From positions 1 to 29,603 of the forward strand of contig JAEWTL010000044.1 of NCBI GenBank assembly GCA_023459495.1: DNA of 29,603 nt, written 5' to 3'. The notes under the pieces are model-generated. The model ran no database searches. It saw only the letters and a list, made by a program, of their open reading frames with translations, and had not been told where the DNA came from. The DNA is from Bacillota bacterium (GTDB lineage: Bacteria > Bacillota > Clostridia > Christensenellales > SZUA-584). Below, piece by piece: positions 1-6,725 of the stretch (the first letter of the stretch is position 1; every line of letters begins with the position of its first letter). The position numbers and the translations under genes are program-made.

Positions 1-1365
1 ATGCCAGCATCCCGCCGCGACGAGTGGCGTGAACAGTTTATCGAGGGCAAGCAGGAAACGATCAAGACTGACAGAACTGGCTATCAGATGAAGGTTAAAG
101 AGTTCGTTGGTGTACCTGAGTTCAAAGCAGAAACGGTCATACCAACGATGCTTAATTTGCTGAATGACAGGCACAAATATCTCTCTGAGCGCGTGTATGG
201 CTTGTTTAAGGCGTTGAGTCCTGCTCACAAGACCAATAAGACGAACGGCTTCAGCGAGCGTCTGATCATCGCCGACTGCATTTCCGATTTCTGGCGGGAC
301 AGCGTCAGCGTTAACTACCGGAAAGAGGATTACATAGACGACCTGCGCGTCATGTTGCATTTCTTTGCACACAAAGAATTTATCACCATCAACCGCACGG
401 CCGAGATGCTGTCAGCTGCGTATCGAGCAAATGACTGCCAGACCGGCGACTGGATGAATGTCGACGGAAACCTGATGCGTGTGAAGATGTTTAAGAACGG
501 CAACGTTCACTTTGAAATACATCCTGACGTAGCCTGGAAGCTGAATGAGGTGCTGGCTTACAGTATGCCCGCTGCAATCCCGGCTCCATGTCGTACTGCG
601 CCCAAAACATGGGCACCAAAACAGTTCGGGTTAATCCAGAAGACGATCTCCGAGCCGGTGCGTACTGCGCTTCGCGACGGGCGATCTGGCAATGACAAAC
701 GCGTATGGTACTTCTCTGATTCCGGTCTTCAGAAGTCACAGGTGGAAGAGCTGGAGCGTACACTGAGCTTTATTGGCGGCGTGCAGGAGAACAAGCACTG
801 GCAGTTCCCGTATGAGATCGGCCATACGCTCAATACGATTGTGGCCACCGGCTTAATACCGGATACAAAATCACACCAGTTCTACCCTACCCCGCGTTTG
901 ATAGCGGAGTACGTTGCCAGAGCCATCGAGCTGAAGCCAGGTGAGAAGCTGCTGGAGCCTGAAGCCGGGCGCGGAGATCTGCTGGCCTGCATCGACGCCA
1001 ATCCGGAAGACGTTACCTGCATAGAAGTCGCACCTCTCTTCGCTGATATCCTGCTTGGCAAGGGGTACACAAATACGGTCTGCTGCGACTTCATGAAGTG
1101 GTCTGAGGACAACGCAGGTTATCAGTTCGACAAAATCGTCATGAACCCGCCCTACTCTCTTGGCCGTCACAGAGAGCACACGTTGGCCGCGCTGGGACAT
1201 CTGAAAGTCGGTGGGCGTCTGGTAGCAGTGCTGCCGGGCGACGCGCCAATTCTAAACTGGATGACGCTGGATAATTACGTTTATGCCAAAGGGAAGTCGT
1301 TTACTAACGTGTTTGAAGACACCGGGATTACTGTCAGCGTATACGTTTTTAAACGCGTTAAATGA
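1..1365 (+). CDS. DUF4942-type N6-adenine DNA methyltransferase (probably 5'-truncated by window edge)
   Basis: Predicted class I SAM-dependent DNA adenine methyltransferase. Reading from base 1 as residue 1, the SAM-binding motif I is E-A-G-R-G at about residues 321-325 after an FYPTP segment near 293, and the catalytic motif IV is NPPYS at 382-386, the type found in N6-adenine methyltransferases. The first 250 residues resemble the DUF4942 region that precedes such domains in enterobacterial phage and plasmid proteins. The frame is open from the first base; the visible N-terminus already looks like the inside of DUF4942, so the true start probably lies upstream. Such enzymes may protect phage DNA from host restriction or mark it, but the target site cannot be read from the sequence. 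The assignment as a methyltransferase is firm; the biological role is inferred. Confidence 0.85.
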   Translation: MPASRRDEWREQFIEGKQETIKTDRTGYQMKVKEFVGVPEFKAETVIPTMLNLLNDRHKYLSERVYGLFKALSPAHKTNKTNGFSERLIIADCISDFWRDSVSVNYRKEDYIDDLRVMLHFFAHKEFITINRTAEMLSAAYRANDCQTGDWMNVDGNLMRVKMFKNGNVHFEIHPDVAWKLNEVLAYSMPAAIPAPCRTAPKTWAPKQFGLIQKTISEPVRTALRDGRSGNDKRVWYFSDSGLQKSQVEELERTLSFIGGVQENKHWQFPYEIGHTLNTIVATGLIPDTKSHQFYPTPRLIAEYVARAIELKPGEKLLEPEAGRGDLLACIDANPEDVTCIEVAPLFADILLGKGYTNTVCCDFMKWSEDNAGYQFDKIVMNPPYSLGRHREHTLAALGHLKVGGRLVAVLPGDAPILNWMTLDNYVYAKGKSFTNVFEDTGITVSVYVFKRVK

Positions 1366-1367
1366 GA

Positions 1368-1410
1368 GGTAAATACTTACCTAATCTATGTAAGAATATA
1401 GTGACTATAT
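1368..1410. promoter_or_regulatory. Palindrome of the GTAAGTACTTAC family plus a second palindrome before gene 1428
   Basis: GGTAAATACTTACC at 1368-1381 matches the 14-bp palindrome GGTAAGTACTTACC with one mismatch. A further GTAAG half-site follows at 1390-1394, and a separate 15-bp palindrome ATATAGTGACTATAT occupies 1396-1410. All of it lies in the 62-bp gap between the methyltransferase and the next gene, so it is probably a promoter/operator region. No confident -35/-10 pair could be assigned. Confidence 0.5.
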
Positions 1411-1427
1411 GATAAGAGAAAAAACAC

Positions 1428-2132
1428 ATGAGCAATCTTCCGTTAGAGCGTTTTAACGTCAAAAGCCATGCCGACTTTCCTTTCAAATTTGTAATGAGGG
1501 GTTATGCAGAGGAAGCAGTAGACCAGATCATCATTGACAAAGGCATTGTTAAGTTTGAAGGGGATTATGATGAATCCGCGAAAACATTCATAGACTTCGT
1601 TGCTAAACGTTGGAGCGAGCAATGGAGAGACCTGGAAAAACGTGCTCGTGAATTTAATACATTCATGTCTGCAATTGATACAGCAAAAACGGCTCTGGCT
1701 GCGGGTACTCCGTTAGATTTGGAGTCTCTGTTTAAAGGTGAAATGGCCTCTGCGATGTTCGCAACCATGTTTGCCGGTGAGTTTGTTCGTAGCGGGGCCA
1801 GAAACTACCTGGAGCTGGGGTACGACGTTCCTGAAATGGGTGAGTTTACCGTCACCATTCAACGCAAAGAAGGTAAGACTCCTGGCGAACGTATCGCTGA
1901 ACTTGAGGCCGTTGTGGATCAGCGTAATGGAGAATGTGATCGTTTGGTCAACGAACTTGATGCTCTCCGGGAAGAGAAAATATGCACGGGTAGCAACACA
2001 CGCAATGCAGCGGATATCTACTTCCAGTTAGTTGAAGAATGCCAGATCCCGCCAGGTGGCTCTCTCGTAGAATACGTCAGACATTTAATGGCAGAAGTTG
2101 ACTCCAGCCATAACGTTCGTGAGGTGCGCTAA
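1428..2132 (+). CDS. Hypothetical protein with C-terminal coiled coil, 234 aa
   Basis: No family was recognised. The protein is soluble-looking and mostly helical. A charged heptad-like stretch around residues 150-190 (GERIAELEAVVDQRNGECDR) suggests a short coiled coil, followed by a Cys-containing C-terminal segment. There is no signal peptide or membrane segment. The start is preceded by a weak AAGAGAA ribosome binding site about 8 nt upstream. The gene overlaps the next one by a single base (TAATG), so the two are probably translated together. It sits behind a palindrome cluster, suggesting regulated expression. Its size and position suggest an accessory phage gene of the Ea22-like hypervariable type, but this is a guess. 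Confidence 0.75.
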   Translation: MSNLPLERFNVKSHADFPFKFVMRGYAEEAVDQIIIDKGIVKFEGDYDESAKTFIDFVAKRWSEQWRDLEKRAREFNTFMSAIDTAKTALAAGTPLDLESLFKGEMASAMFATMFAGEFVRSGARNYLELGYDVPEMGEFTVTIQRKEGKTPGERIAELEAVVDQRNGECDRLVNELDALREEKICTGSNTRNAADIYFQLVEECQIPPGGSLVEYVRHLMAEVDSSHNVREVR

Positions 2133-2512
2133 TGTTTGGCATTGACGCACAGCGTATAGCTGCTTTTGCAAATAGCCCCCTTGATAATCCATTGTCTCGT
2201 AGTGAGCAAATGGAATTGGCAAGGCTTTTTCTCCACATTCAAGAGCAGGTAGACGTTTTCAATAACCTGCCTGATCAACCTGTTCTGGATGGTCATATCG
2301 AGATGGTCATTAACAGTCATGAGAAAGGCTGGGCCGCAATCGTTCCCTGCAAAATTACATACAAGTTGGCGAAAGAAGTTAAGGAGCTTCGAAAAGACAG
2401 TGCCGAATCGGAGTCTACCAAAGCCGCAATAAACACCCTTGTTCGCATGGGGTTCACATGGGACGGCGGAGCCTACTGGCAAGCACCTCAACCCATTTTA
2501 TCCGGCAATTAG
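2132..2512 (+). CDS. Hypothetical protein, 126 aa
   Basis: No family was recognised. The start ATG shares its first base with the stop of the preceding gene (TAATG), which implies translational coupling. The C-terminal segment LVRMGFTWDGGAYWQAP resembles short C-terminal pieces of many lambdoid accessory proteins, where a Gly-rich aromatic motif closes a helical protein. The N-terminal half is helical and rich in Leu and Gln. There is no signal peptide or membrane segment. It is the last intact gene before a decayed region, and the 2513-2563 gap after it holds no recognisable terminator. Confidence 0.7.
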   Translation: MFGIDAQRIAAFANSPLDNPLSRSEQMELARLFLHIQEQVDVFNNLPDQPVLDGHIEMVINSHEKGWAAIVPCKITYKLAKEVKELRKDSAESESTKAAINTLVRMGFTWDGGAYWQAPQPILSGN

Positions 2513-2563
2513 GCGCTACAAATCCCTCTGCATGAATAAATAAAGGCCATATGTTATGGTCTT

Positions 2564-2601
2564 AAATAAATTGTTTTCTACCTTTTCTTATTTGTGAAAA
2601 T
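2564..2601 (+). promoter_or_regulatory. Operator-like palindrome with extended -10 promoter
   Basis: AAATAAATTGTTT at 2564-2576 matches AAACAANTTGTTT with one mismatch and overlaps the presumed -35 region. An extended -10 element, TGT followed by GAAAAT, lies at 2593-2601. The same order (palindrome, about 16 bp, TGT-GAAAAT or TGT-GATAAT) recurs at 5331-5368 and 9256-9293. Here it precedes the decayed gene at 2613-3209, so the promoter has outlived its gene. Confidence 0.55.
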
Positions 2602-2612
2602 AAGCAGCACTT

Positions 2613-3209
2613 AGCAGTGCAACAGAAACAGATCCTACGCATCAAAACTTTGTGGCGTTTCGTATGGAGTTCACACCAGCGGTGGCGCTGGCACTACTGG
2701 ATGAAATTAAGCGTCTGGAGGACACAAATATTGATGCCATGTGACGAATTGCAGAGGTGAGAGGCTGGAGTGCCTGCCGCGCGGCTATGCTTCAGAACCA
2801 AGACAGTGACAACACAGTGGCAGTTAAGGGTGATTGGATAAGCTGTAGCGACCGGCTGCCTTAAATTGGCGACGAACGAACCGAGATGTTTGAAATATAC
2901 AGTGTGCTGCGCAATCTCTGTCGACGTGGATACGCTACTCAGGTAGGGCGAATGACTAACCCACTACTCTCATCATGTGATGAGGGTGACGATTCAGAAT
3001 GTTCAAGAAGCGCATACGTAAGAGCACAAGACAATGGTGAATTGACCAGAGTTGTTACCCGCCAACCAAATAATGAGCTTAAAGAGCACCAGATTCGAGA
3101 GCTGGTGAACGAGTTGCGGGATATTGCGGTTGCGTACCACGGAACACAGCAATTGCGGGAGAAGATTGCCAGAGCAGTGTGCAACTCAATTAGATCAGAA
3201 AGTATGTAG
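2613..3209 (+). pseudogene. Decayed Ea22/DUF551-like phage protein with two in-frame stops
   Basis: One reading frame carries recognisable pieces of a common lambdoid accessory protein: FTPAVALALLDEIKRLE (from 2667), then AEVRGWSACRAAML, then the DUF551-like core DWISCSDRLP. A TGA stop at 2742-2744 and a TAA stop just after the DUF551-like core at about 2862 break it. The frame is open again from ATG 2886 to 3209 (107 residues) and ends in HQIRELVNELRDIAVAYHGT and REKIARAV, another module typical of these proteins. The 2886-3209 part could still be made as a fragment, but it has no good ribosome binding site. The mosaic of remnants points to a dead gene rather than programmed readthrough. Confidence 0.7.
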
Positions 3210-3224
3210 TCAGTACGATAAAAT

Positions 3225-3245
3225 GGCCCCATTTTTGGTGGGGCC
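3225..3245. terminator. Hairpin after the pseudogene
   Basis: GGCCCCA (3225-3231) pairs with TGGGGCC (3239-3245) around a 7-nt loop. The plus side lacks a T tract; the minus side continues into ATTTTAT, so it could also end leftward transcripts. Confidence 0.5.
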
Positions 3246-3259
3246 GGTAACAACTAGCG

Positions 3260-3343
3260 TTATGGGCGCTGGTTGACGTACTCAATGATCGCTTCGATGA
3301 TTGCGAACATAGGCGGCACGACTTTGAAAAGTAAGTTAAGCAT
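3260..3343 (-). CDS. Possible small hydrophobic peptide, 27 aa (type I toxin-like size)
   Basis: The minus strand encodes a 27-residue peptide with an apolar stretch (LNLLFKVVPPMFAIIEAIIE) and a short polar C-terminus ending NQRP. Its ATG is preceded by GTGAGG about 8 nt upstream, a good ribosome binding site. Size, hydrophobicity and isolated position resemble membrane-acting type I toxins such as the Ldr, TisB or Ibs classes, but the sequence matches none that I recognise. The region just upstream on the same strand is also open for about 50 codons without an ATG, so the peptide could be the second part of a small operon. It may be chance; a toxin role is speculative. Confidence 0.35.
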   Translation of the reverse strand: MLNLLFKVVPPMFAIIEAIIEYVNQRP

Positions 3344-3417
3344 AAAAGACCTCACTTAGTTTTCTCGTGCCTGGCTGCAAATACCTTTGAGATTGCCTTT
3401 GCAGTTGCGATATCTGT

Positions 3418-3610
3418 AGTCGCCAGATACTTACGGCACGATTTGGGGTTAAGGTAAGGTTTGAGAGTCACCAAAAACCTGGACTTAAATCTTCTTTGAG
3501 AACAACGATGTTTAGTAAATAGTCATTATTACCTGGAATGACTCCTCAAGGGTTTCTTGATGTAACCAGTACATTCGGTTAATCTTAACTCAGTCGCCAG
3601 ATACTTATGG
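3418..3610. repeat. 19-bp direct repeat pair 174 bp apart
   Basis: AGTCGCCAGATACTTACGG at 3418-3436 recurs at 3592-3610 with a single change (TTATGG). The two copies flank gene-free DNA between the small hydrophobic ORF and a strong terminator. On the minus strand both copies would encode KYLAT in open frames, so they may be remnants of a duplicated short gene. Otherwise I see no gene in 3344-3971. Confidence 0.5.
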
Positions 3611-3644
3611 CTCAGGAACAGAGGCGCAAACTCCGTTTCCTTTT

Positions 3645-3675
3645 AAAAAGCCCGGTCTAGTCAACTGGGCTTTTT
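3645..3675. terminator. Bidirectional rho-independent terminator
   Basis: AAAAAGCCCGGT (3645-3656) pairs with ACTGGGCTTTTT (3664-3675) with one G-T wobble. The stem is flanked by A and T runs on both sides, so it should work in both directions and isolates humD from the region to its left. Confidence 0.75.
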
Positions 3676-3958
3676 AATGTCTACTTTTTAACCCAACATG
3701 CCCTCAATACTGCAACATCAGTGTCTTGCGAATTAAGATAGTGTGAATAGATTTTTCATGCAAGTGCATAAGCCTGTGGATAACTCAGGAAGGAAAAAGT
3801 GACTTCTGCGCACTTTAGGCCGGACAAGGCGTTCGAAAAAGTCAATGGGAAGAAAAAATTTGTTAAAAATAACGTTTGTTTGAATTGTATATTTTATACC
3901 TGTCAATAGTTAGCATCTTATTAACATCTTTTTTTAAGAGACAGAGTTCAAAAACATG

Positions 3959-3991
3959 TTGCTTCAGCTTATACTGTATACATATACAGTA
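3959..3991 (+). promoter_or_regulatory. SOS promoter with LexA box for the humD-like gene
   Basis: TACTGTATACATATACAGTA at 3972-3991 contains the perfect enterobacterial LexA box CTGT-N8-ACAG. A possible -35 TTGCTT (3959-3964) lies 18 bp before TATACA (3983-3988), which is inside the box, so bound LexA would block RNA polymerase. The gene start follows 17 bp later with an AGGGG ribosome binding site. Confidence 0.9.
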
Positions 3992-4007
3992 TTAAGGGGC
4001 GAGTATT

Positions 4008-4397
4008 ATGGGCTTCCCATCTCCTGCGGCGGATTATGCTGAGAGCCGCATTTCTCTTGATCAGCAACTAATCAGGCATCCTTCAGCGACCTACTTCATG
4101 AGGGCGGCTGACAGCCATCACCGTGAGGGAATATTGCAGGGTGCATTGCTGGTGGTCGATTCCTCACTCACTCCTGTTGATGGTTCTCTTCTTGTATGTG
4201 CTATTGATGGGGAATATCGCGTAAAACGATACCGGAAGTATCCGCGTCAGCATCTGGAGGATTTAAGAACCAGCAAGAAGGAAGCATTGCCAAAGAATGA
4301 CGATGGATGCACTGGCAGTACTGCCGTGTTTGGCGTGATCACTCACATCATCAACGACGCAAGAAGTGGCGAATTTGATGATTGTCCTGTGATGTAG
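4008..4397 (+). CDS. humD: HumD-like UmuD' homologue (S24/LexA-fold), SOS-induced
   Basis: The product aligns with E. coli UmuD from exactly its self-cleavage point: UmuD is cut between Cys24 and Gly25 and continues GFPSPAADY, while this protein begins MGFPSPAADY. It is thus born in the processed UmuD' form, as described for HumD of phage P1. UmuD' works with UmuC in translesion DNA polymerase V. The Lys of the Ser/Lys dyad is kept (K73 in DGEYRVK). The Ser region is TYFMRAADSH instead of TYFVKASGDSM, so Ser36 may match Ser60, but one residue is missing and the GDSM motif is altered. No umuC-like gene is visible nearby, so it probably acts with host UmuC. A LexA box covers the promoter and a terminator follows at once. 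Confidence 0.9.
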   Translation: MGFPSPAADYAESRISLDQQLIRHPSATYFMRAADSHHREGILQGALLVVDSSLTPVDGSLLVCAIDGEYRVKRYRKYPRQHLEDLRTSKKEALPKNDDGCTGSTAVFGVITHIINDARSGEFDDCPVM

Positions 4398-4402
4398 ATA
4401 GA

Positions 4403-4426
4403 AAGCCCTCATTTGTTTGAGGGCTT
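4403..4426. terminator. Hairpin between humD-like and DUF4145 genes
   Basis: AAGCCCTCA (4403-4411) pairs with TGAGGGCTT (4418-4426) around a 6-nt loop. It lies between convergent genes and probably terminates both. Confidence 0.7.
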
Positions 4427-4441
4427 CTAGGTAAACACAAA

Positions 4442-5185
4442 TCACTGCATGTTGCCGAATTTTTTGTTAAGACTTTTTCGTATTGTCTCTATGGTTTTCT
4501 CCCTATCTGAATATAGCTCGCTAACTACATAGTCCATAATCTCAAAAGCGCCTTCGATATCTTTGTCCCGAACTTCATCAAACGTATGGCTGCCTGCGTT
4601 CCCCAAGAACTTTATCGTCAAAAGATTTTGGGCGAGTTTGCTGCCCTCTTCTGGGATTTTTTCGATACGATGGTGCAATGGGATTGTCTTACCTTTATCA
4701 TTTTGCGTAGGTATACCCATAGAGGTAAGGATATTTTCTACAGCGATTCTGATTAGGTTTGCAGCGGCACCTTGCTGCATTAAAAAAATGGAAAAAGCAG
4801 CCTTCAAGGGGCCACTTACTTCATCCGGGCAGTTCTCTGGAATTTGAAAAACATTCAAGGAAGGAACAAAGCAAAGAGGTTTGTACCATTGATAATATTC
4901 GTCCATCGCTTCCTCTGGTCGATATTCTCTGTCCCATCCGGCGTTTCCTATGCACGCAACCGCTTCGCCACATTTTGCTCGAGAACATTTGGCCATACAG
5001 CTGAAATAGGACTGAGACATATCGTAATCAAACCAATCTTCATTTTGTGCTTTCCTGGTATCTAAAGACTCCTCTTCAACAAAACTATCTTGCATGATTT
5101 CCAGAGTCTTTTGTCCGCAGACCGGACAAGGCCAGTCCACATGTTTATCGCGGTAAAATCGATGGGAAATTTTATGAATAGCCAT
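4442..5185 (-). CDS. DUF4145 domain protein with N-terminal zinc-binding cysteines, 247 aa
   Basis: The C-terminal half has the pattern of DUF4145, a helical domain related to HEPN families: a helix ending NLIRIAVENIL near residue 145-155, and a later TIKFLGNAGSHTFDEV segment followed by an acidic helix. The N-terminus carries CPVC at residues 20-23 and a CxxxCxxxxC cluster near 63-72, suggesting a zinc site. DUF4145 proteins are often found with restriction or other defence genes, but their activity is poorly known. The gene stands alone on the minus strand between a shared terminator and its own promoter region, the usual layout of a moron expressed from the prophage. GGAGCG about 8 nt upstream of the ATG supports the start. 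A defence role is inferred from family and context only. Confidence 0.8.
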   Translation of the reverse strand: MAIHKISHRFYRDKHVDWPCPVCGQKTLEIMQDSFVEEESLDTRKAQNEDWFDYDMSQSYFSCMAKCSRAKCGEAVACIGNAGWDREYRPEEAMDEYYQWYKPLCFVPSLNVFQIPENCPDEVSGPLKAAFSIFLMQQGAAANLIRIAVENILTSMGIPTQNDKGKTIPLHHRIEKIPEEGSKLAQNLLTIKFLGNAGSHTFDEVRDKDIEGAFEIMDYVVSELYSDREKTIETIRKSLNKKFGNMQ

Positions 5186-5200
5186 TTATTTCGCTCCATG

Positions 5201-5237
5201 CATATTGGCCGAAATGAGTTCAAACGATACCAATATG
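5201..5237. repeat. 8-bp inverted repeat upstream of the DUF4145 gene
   Basis: CATATTGG (5201-5208) and CCAATATG (5230-5237) are perfect inverted copies 21 bp apart, just upstream of the DUF4145 start and inside its leader. They could form a leader hairpin or a pair of operator half-sites. Confidence 0.4.
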
Positions 5238-5330
5238 AATAATAGAAACATTACTTTAAGGCACTATGGATTAAATACAAAGCATGGCTACCAACAGAAG
5301 TAACAAAAGATACTGGTTACAAATCCACGC

Positions 5331-5394
5331 AAATAATTTGTTTTCTACATTTTCTTAATTGTGATAATAAACAACATAAGGAAACAAATTGTTT
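5331..5394 (+). promoter_or_regulatory. Promoter flanked by two AAACAANTTGTTT operators
   Basis: AAATAATTTGTTT (5331-5343, one mismatch) overlaps the -35 area and a perfect AAACAAATTGTTT (5382-5394) lies downstream of an extended -10 element TGT-GATAAT (5360-5368). A repressor bound to both could loop or simply block initiation. The downstream copy abuts the ribosome binding site of the next gene. Confidence 0.65.
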
Positions 5395-5407
5395 AGGAAT
5401 GGCAAAA

Positions 5408-5707
5408 ATGCTGAAGATTACCCAAGCCTACCAAGTGGCATTGATTAGTGCATCACATACATCAGAGGAAGATGCTCGCCGATTCATGATCGCAAGCAAT
5501 GAGCTGGATTGGGTTTCACAAATTGACTACGGTTGCATTGTCCACGCCGGGTTACAGGATGATGACTGGAAAGATGACTTGCGTCGATACGGTATATCCG
5601 AGGGCGCGATTGCGAACATTCAGAAGGTACTTGATGTAGGCTTTGACTCTGTGCATTTCGATTGTGGAGCACCGGTCGTTGAAGGGCTTGAGTGCTGGAA
5701 ATGGTAA
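5408..5707 (+). CDS. DUF5983-like small protein, 99 aa
   Basis: The protein follows the pattern I associate with DUF5983, common on enterobacterial plasmids and phages: an ALISASHTSEEDA start, a central Trp-rich segment, then FDSVHFDCGAPVVEGLECWKW at the end, where family members have an aromatic strand and a final Trp. Its function is unknown. Two ATG codons are in frame. The one at 5399 lies only 1 nt after AGGA, too close for initiation, whereas the one at 5408 lies 9-10 nt after it, so 5408 is preferred. The gene is driven by a promoter flanked by two operator palindromes and is followed 36 bp later by a second small gene, probably in the same transcript. Confidence 0.75.
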   Translation: MLKITQAYQVALISASHTSEEDARRFMIASNELDWVSQIDYGCIVHAGLQDDDWKDDLRRYGISEGAIANIQKVLDVGFDSVHFDCGAPVVEGLECWKW

Positions 5708-5743
5708 TCCGGCAATCGTTTCATACAAGATAACGGAGAATAT

Positions 5744-5929
5744 ATGCTTAAAGAGGATTCATATCTTTTAAAGACGCTTGAAATGCGTGGCGTTGAACCT
5801 ACAGTGAAAAACGCTCACGATATCTACCTTCAGTTTTCACCGGAACTGAAACGGCTCATAAATAAATATGGAGTGAATGACTCCGGCGTCAAAGCCATGA
5901 TAGATGATGAATTAGACCATCTCACCTAA
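5744..5929 (+). CDS. Hypothetical small protein, 61 aa
   Basis: No family was recognised. It is a short, charged, helical protein (SPELKRLINKYGVNDSGVKA) without signal peptide or membrane segment. A strong CGGAGA ribosome binding site lies 6-7 nt before the ATG. It probably shares a transcript with the upstream DUF5983-like gene. After its stop comes the longest gene-free stretch of the window. Confidence 0.65.
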   Translation: MLKEDSYLLKTLEMRGVEPTVKNAHDIYLQFSPELKRLINKYGVNDSGVKAMIDDELDHLT

Positions 5930-6267
5930 ATAAACCGTTGACATTGGCGGTCACAAATTGAGGATTTCTATAAGAACTCGTTGATCGCCCTTCTTCCCTA
6001 CCCTCCAACCTCATACACTCCAGGCGTGACAAGGCATTTAAGCCAATTACACCCATAAGAAAACAAATAAATAACACGTCAACGAAAAGTCAACGCTTTC
6101 CTCTGATTTGGTCTAAAAAGTTGACGTTTTCGCAAGCCATCTCTTATACCCAAAATTCTGCGCACCAGAATCCATCTCCCTGCGACCAAAACGTCAAAAA
6201 CGACTCGTGATATCACTCAAAAACAGAAGCGCTCAGAAGCGCTCCCGTTGCGTTATATTGGGCATCT

Positions 6268-6305
6268 AAACAAGTTGTTTTCAGACATAAGAAAACAAGT
6301 TAACA
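6268..6305. promoter_or_regulatory. Operator pair, one perfect palindrome and one half-site
   Basis: A perfect AAACAAGTTGTTT (6268-6280) is followed by GAAAACAAGTTAAC (6291-6304), which keeps only the left half of the palindrome. The flanks show the two elements facing each other: TTTTC follows the first and GAAAA precedes the second. No gene starts nearby, so this may be the remnant of a lost cassette or a repressor site with another role. Confidence 0.5.
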
Positions 6306-6328
6306 ACTCCCACAGGAAACCCAGAGAC

Positions 6329-6725
6329 GCCATTACCCACAATCCCGGAAACACCCACCTCTTCCTGTCAGGCTACCGAAAAGACCCACCTCATTGCCCA
6401 GGCTACAGACCACCCACCTAATATCCCCAGGCAACCGAGAACGCGGCTCGCACGCGCAAACCCCGATACGCCATTACCCAATACACGGAGAAGAACAGCC
6501 AGAACGAAACCCCGGACAAACCCAGACAAGAACAGGAGCCGTCACAATCTCGTTTACCCACCATTACCCAGAGAGGGAGCGCAAATTCATGAATAGCAGG
6601 AACGCCATTACTTCATATGCGGAGAACAACTAAAGCGCCCTACTGCCATTACCCACACTTCCACAATTTCACGTAAACGAAGAGAAAAGCGCACCTGCCA
6701 TTACTCCATACACGGAGAAGAACAA
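6329..6725 (+). repeat. Six irregular copies of a GCCATTACCCA-type repeat
   Basis: GCCATTACCCA or a near form begins at about 6329, 6470, 6560, 6604, 6645 and 6697. Three copies extend further into a unit of about 30 bp whose second half is ATACACGGAGAAGAACA or similar (6470, 6604, 6697). Spacing is irregular, the units are imperfect and there are no uniform spacers, so this is not a CRISPR array. The copies lie in the C-rich half of the gene-free region. Confidence 0.55.
6353..6440 (+). repeat. Three copies of a 28-31 bp repeat (ACCCACCT...CAGGCTACCG)
   Basis: Units starting ACCCACCT at 6353, 6384 and 6412 share the plan ACCCACCT, about 8 variable bases, CAGGCWACMGA. Two further units occur 4 kb away at 10382 and 10412. 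The same repeat in two separate intergenic spaces suggests a dispersed element of this replicon. Confidence 0.55.

Noticed and set aside
6113..6175. 20-residue minus-strand peptide starting MDSGAQNFGY
   Set aside because: The AGGGAG before it touches the ATG, too close for initiation, and its beginning lies on a DNA repeat also found at 7336.
6291..6305. Thirteenth copy of the AAACAANTTGTTT operator
   Set aside because: Only the left half matches (four mismatches on the right), so it is recorded as a half-site and not counted.
6394..6633. 79-codon open frame in the C-rich repeat region
   Set aside because: Its composition (Pro, His, Thr, Arg, Gln) simply reflects the A/C-rich repeats and no ribosome binding site precedes it.
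6329..6725. CRISPR-like array
   Set aside because: Repeat units are imperfect, irregularly spaced and without spacers of uniform length, and no cas gene is present.
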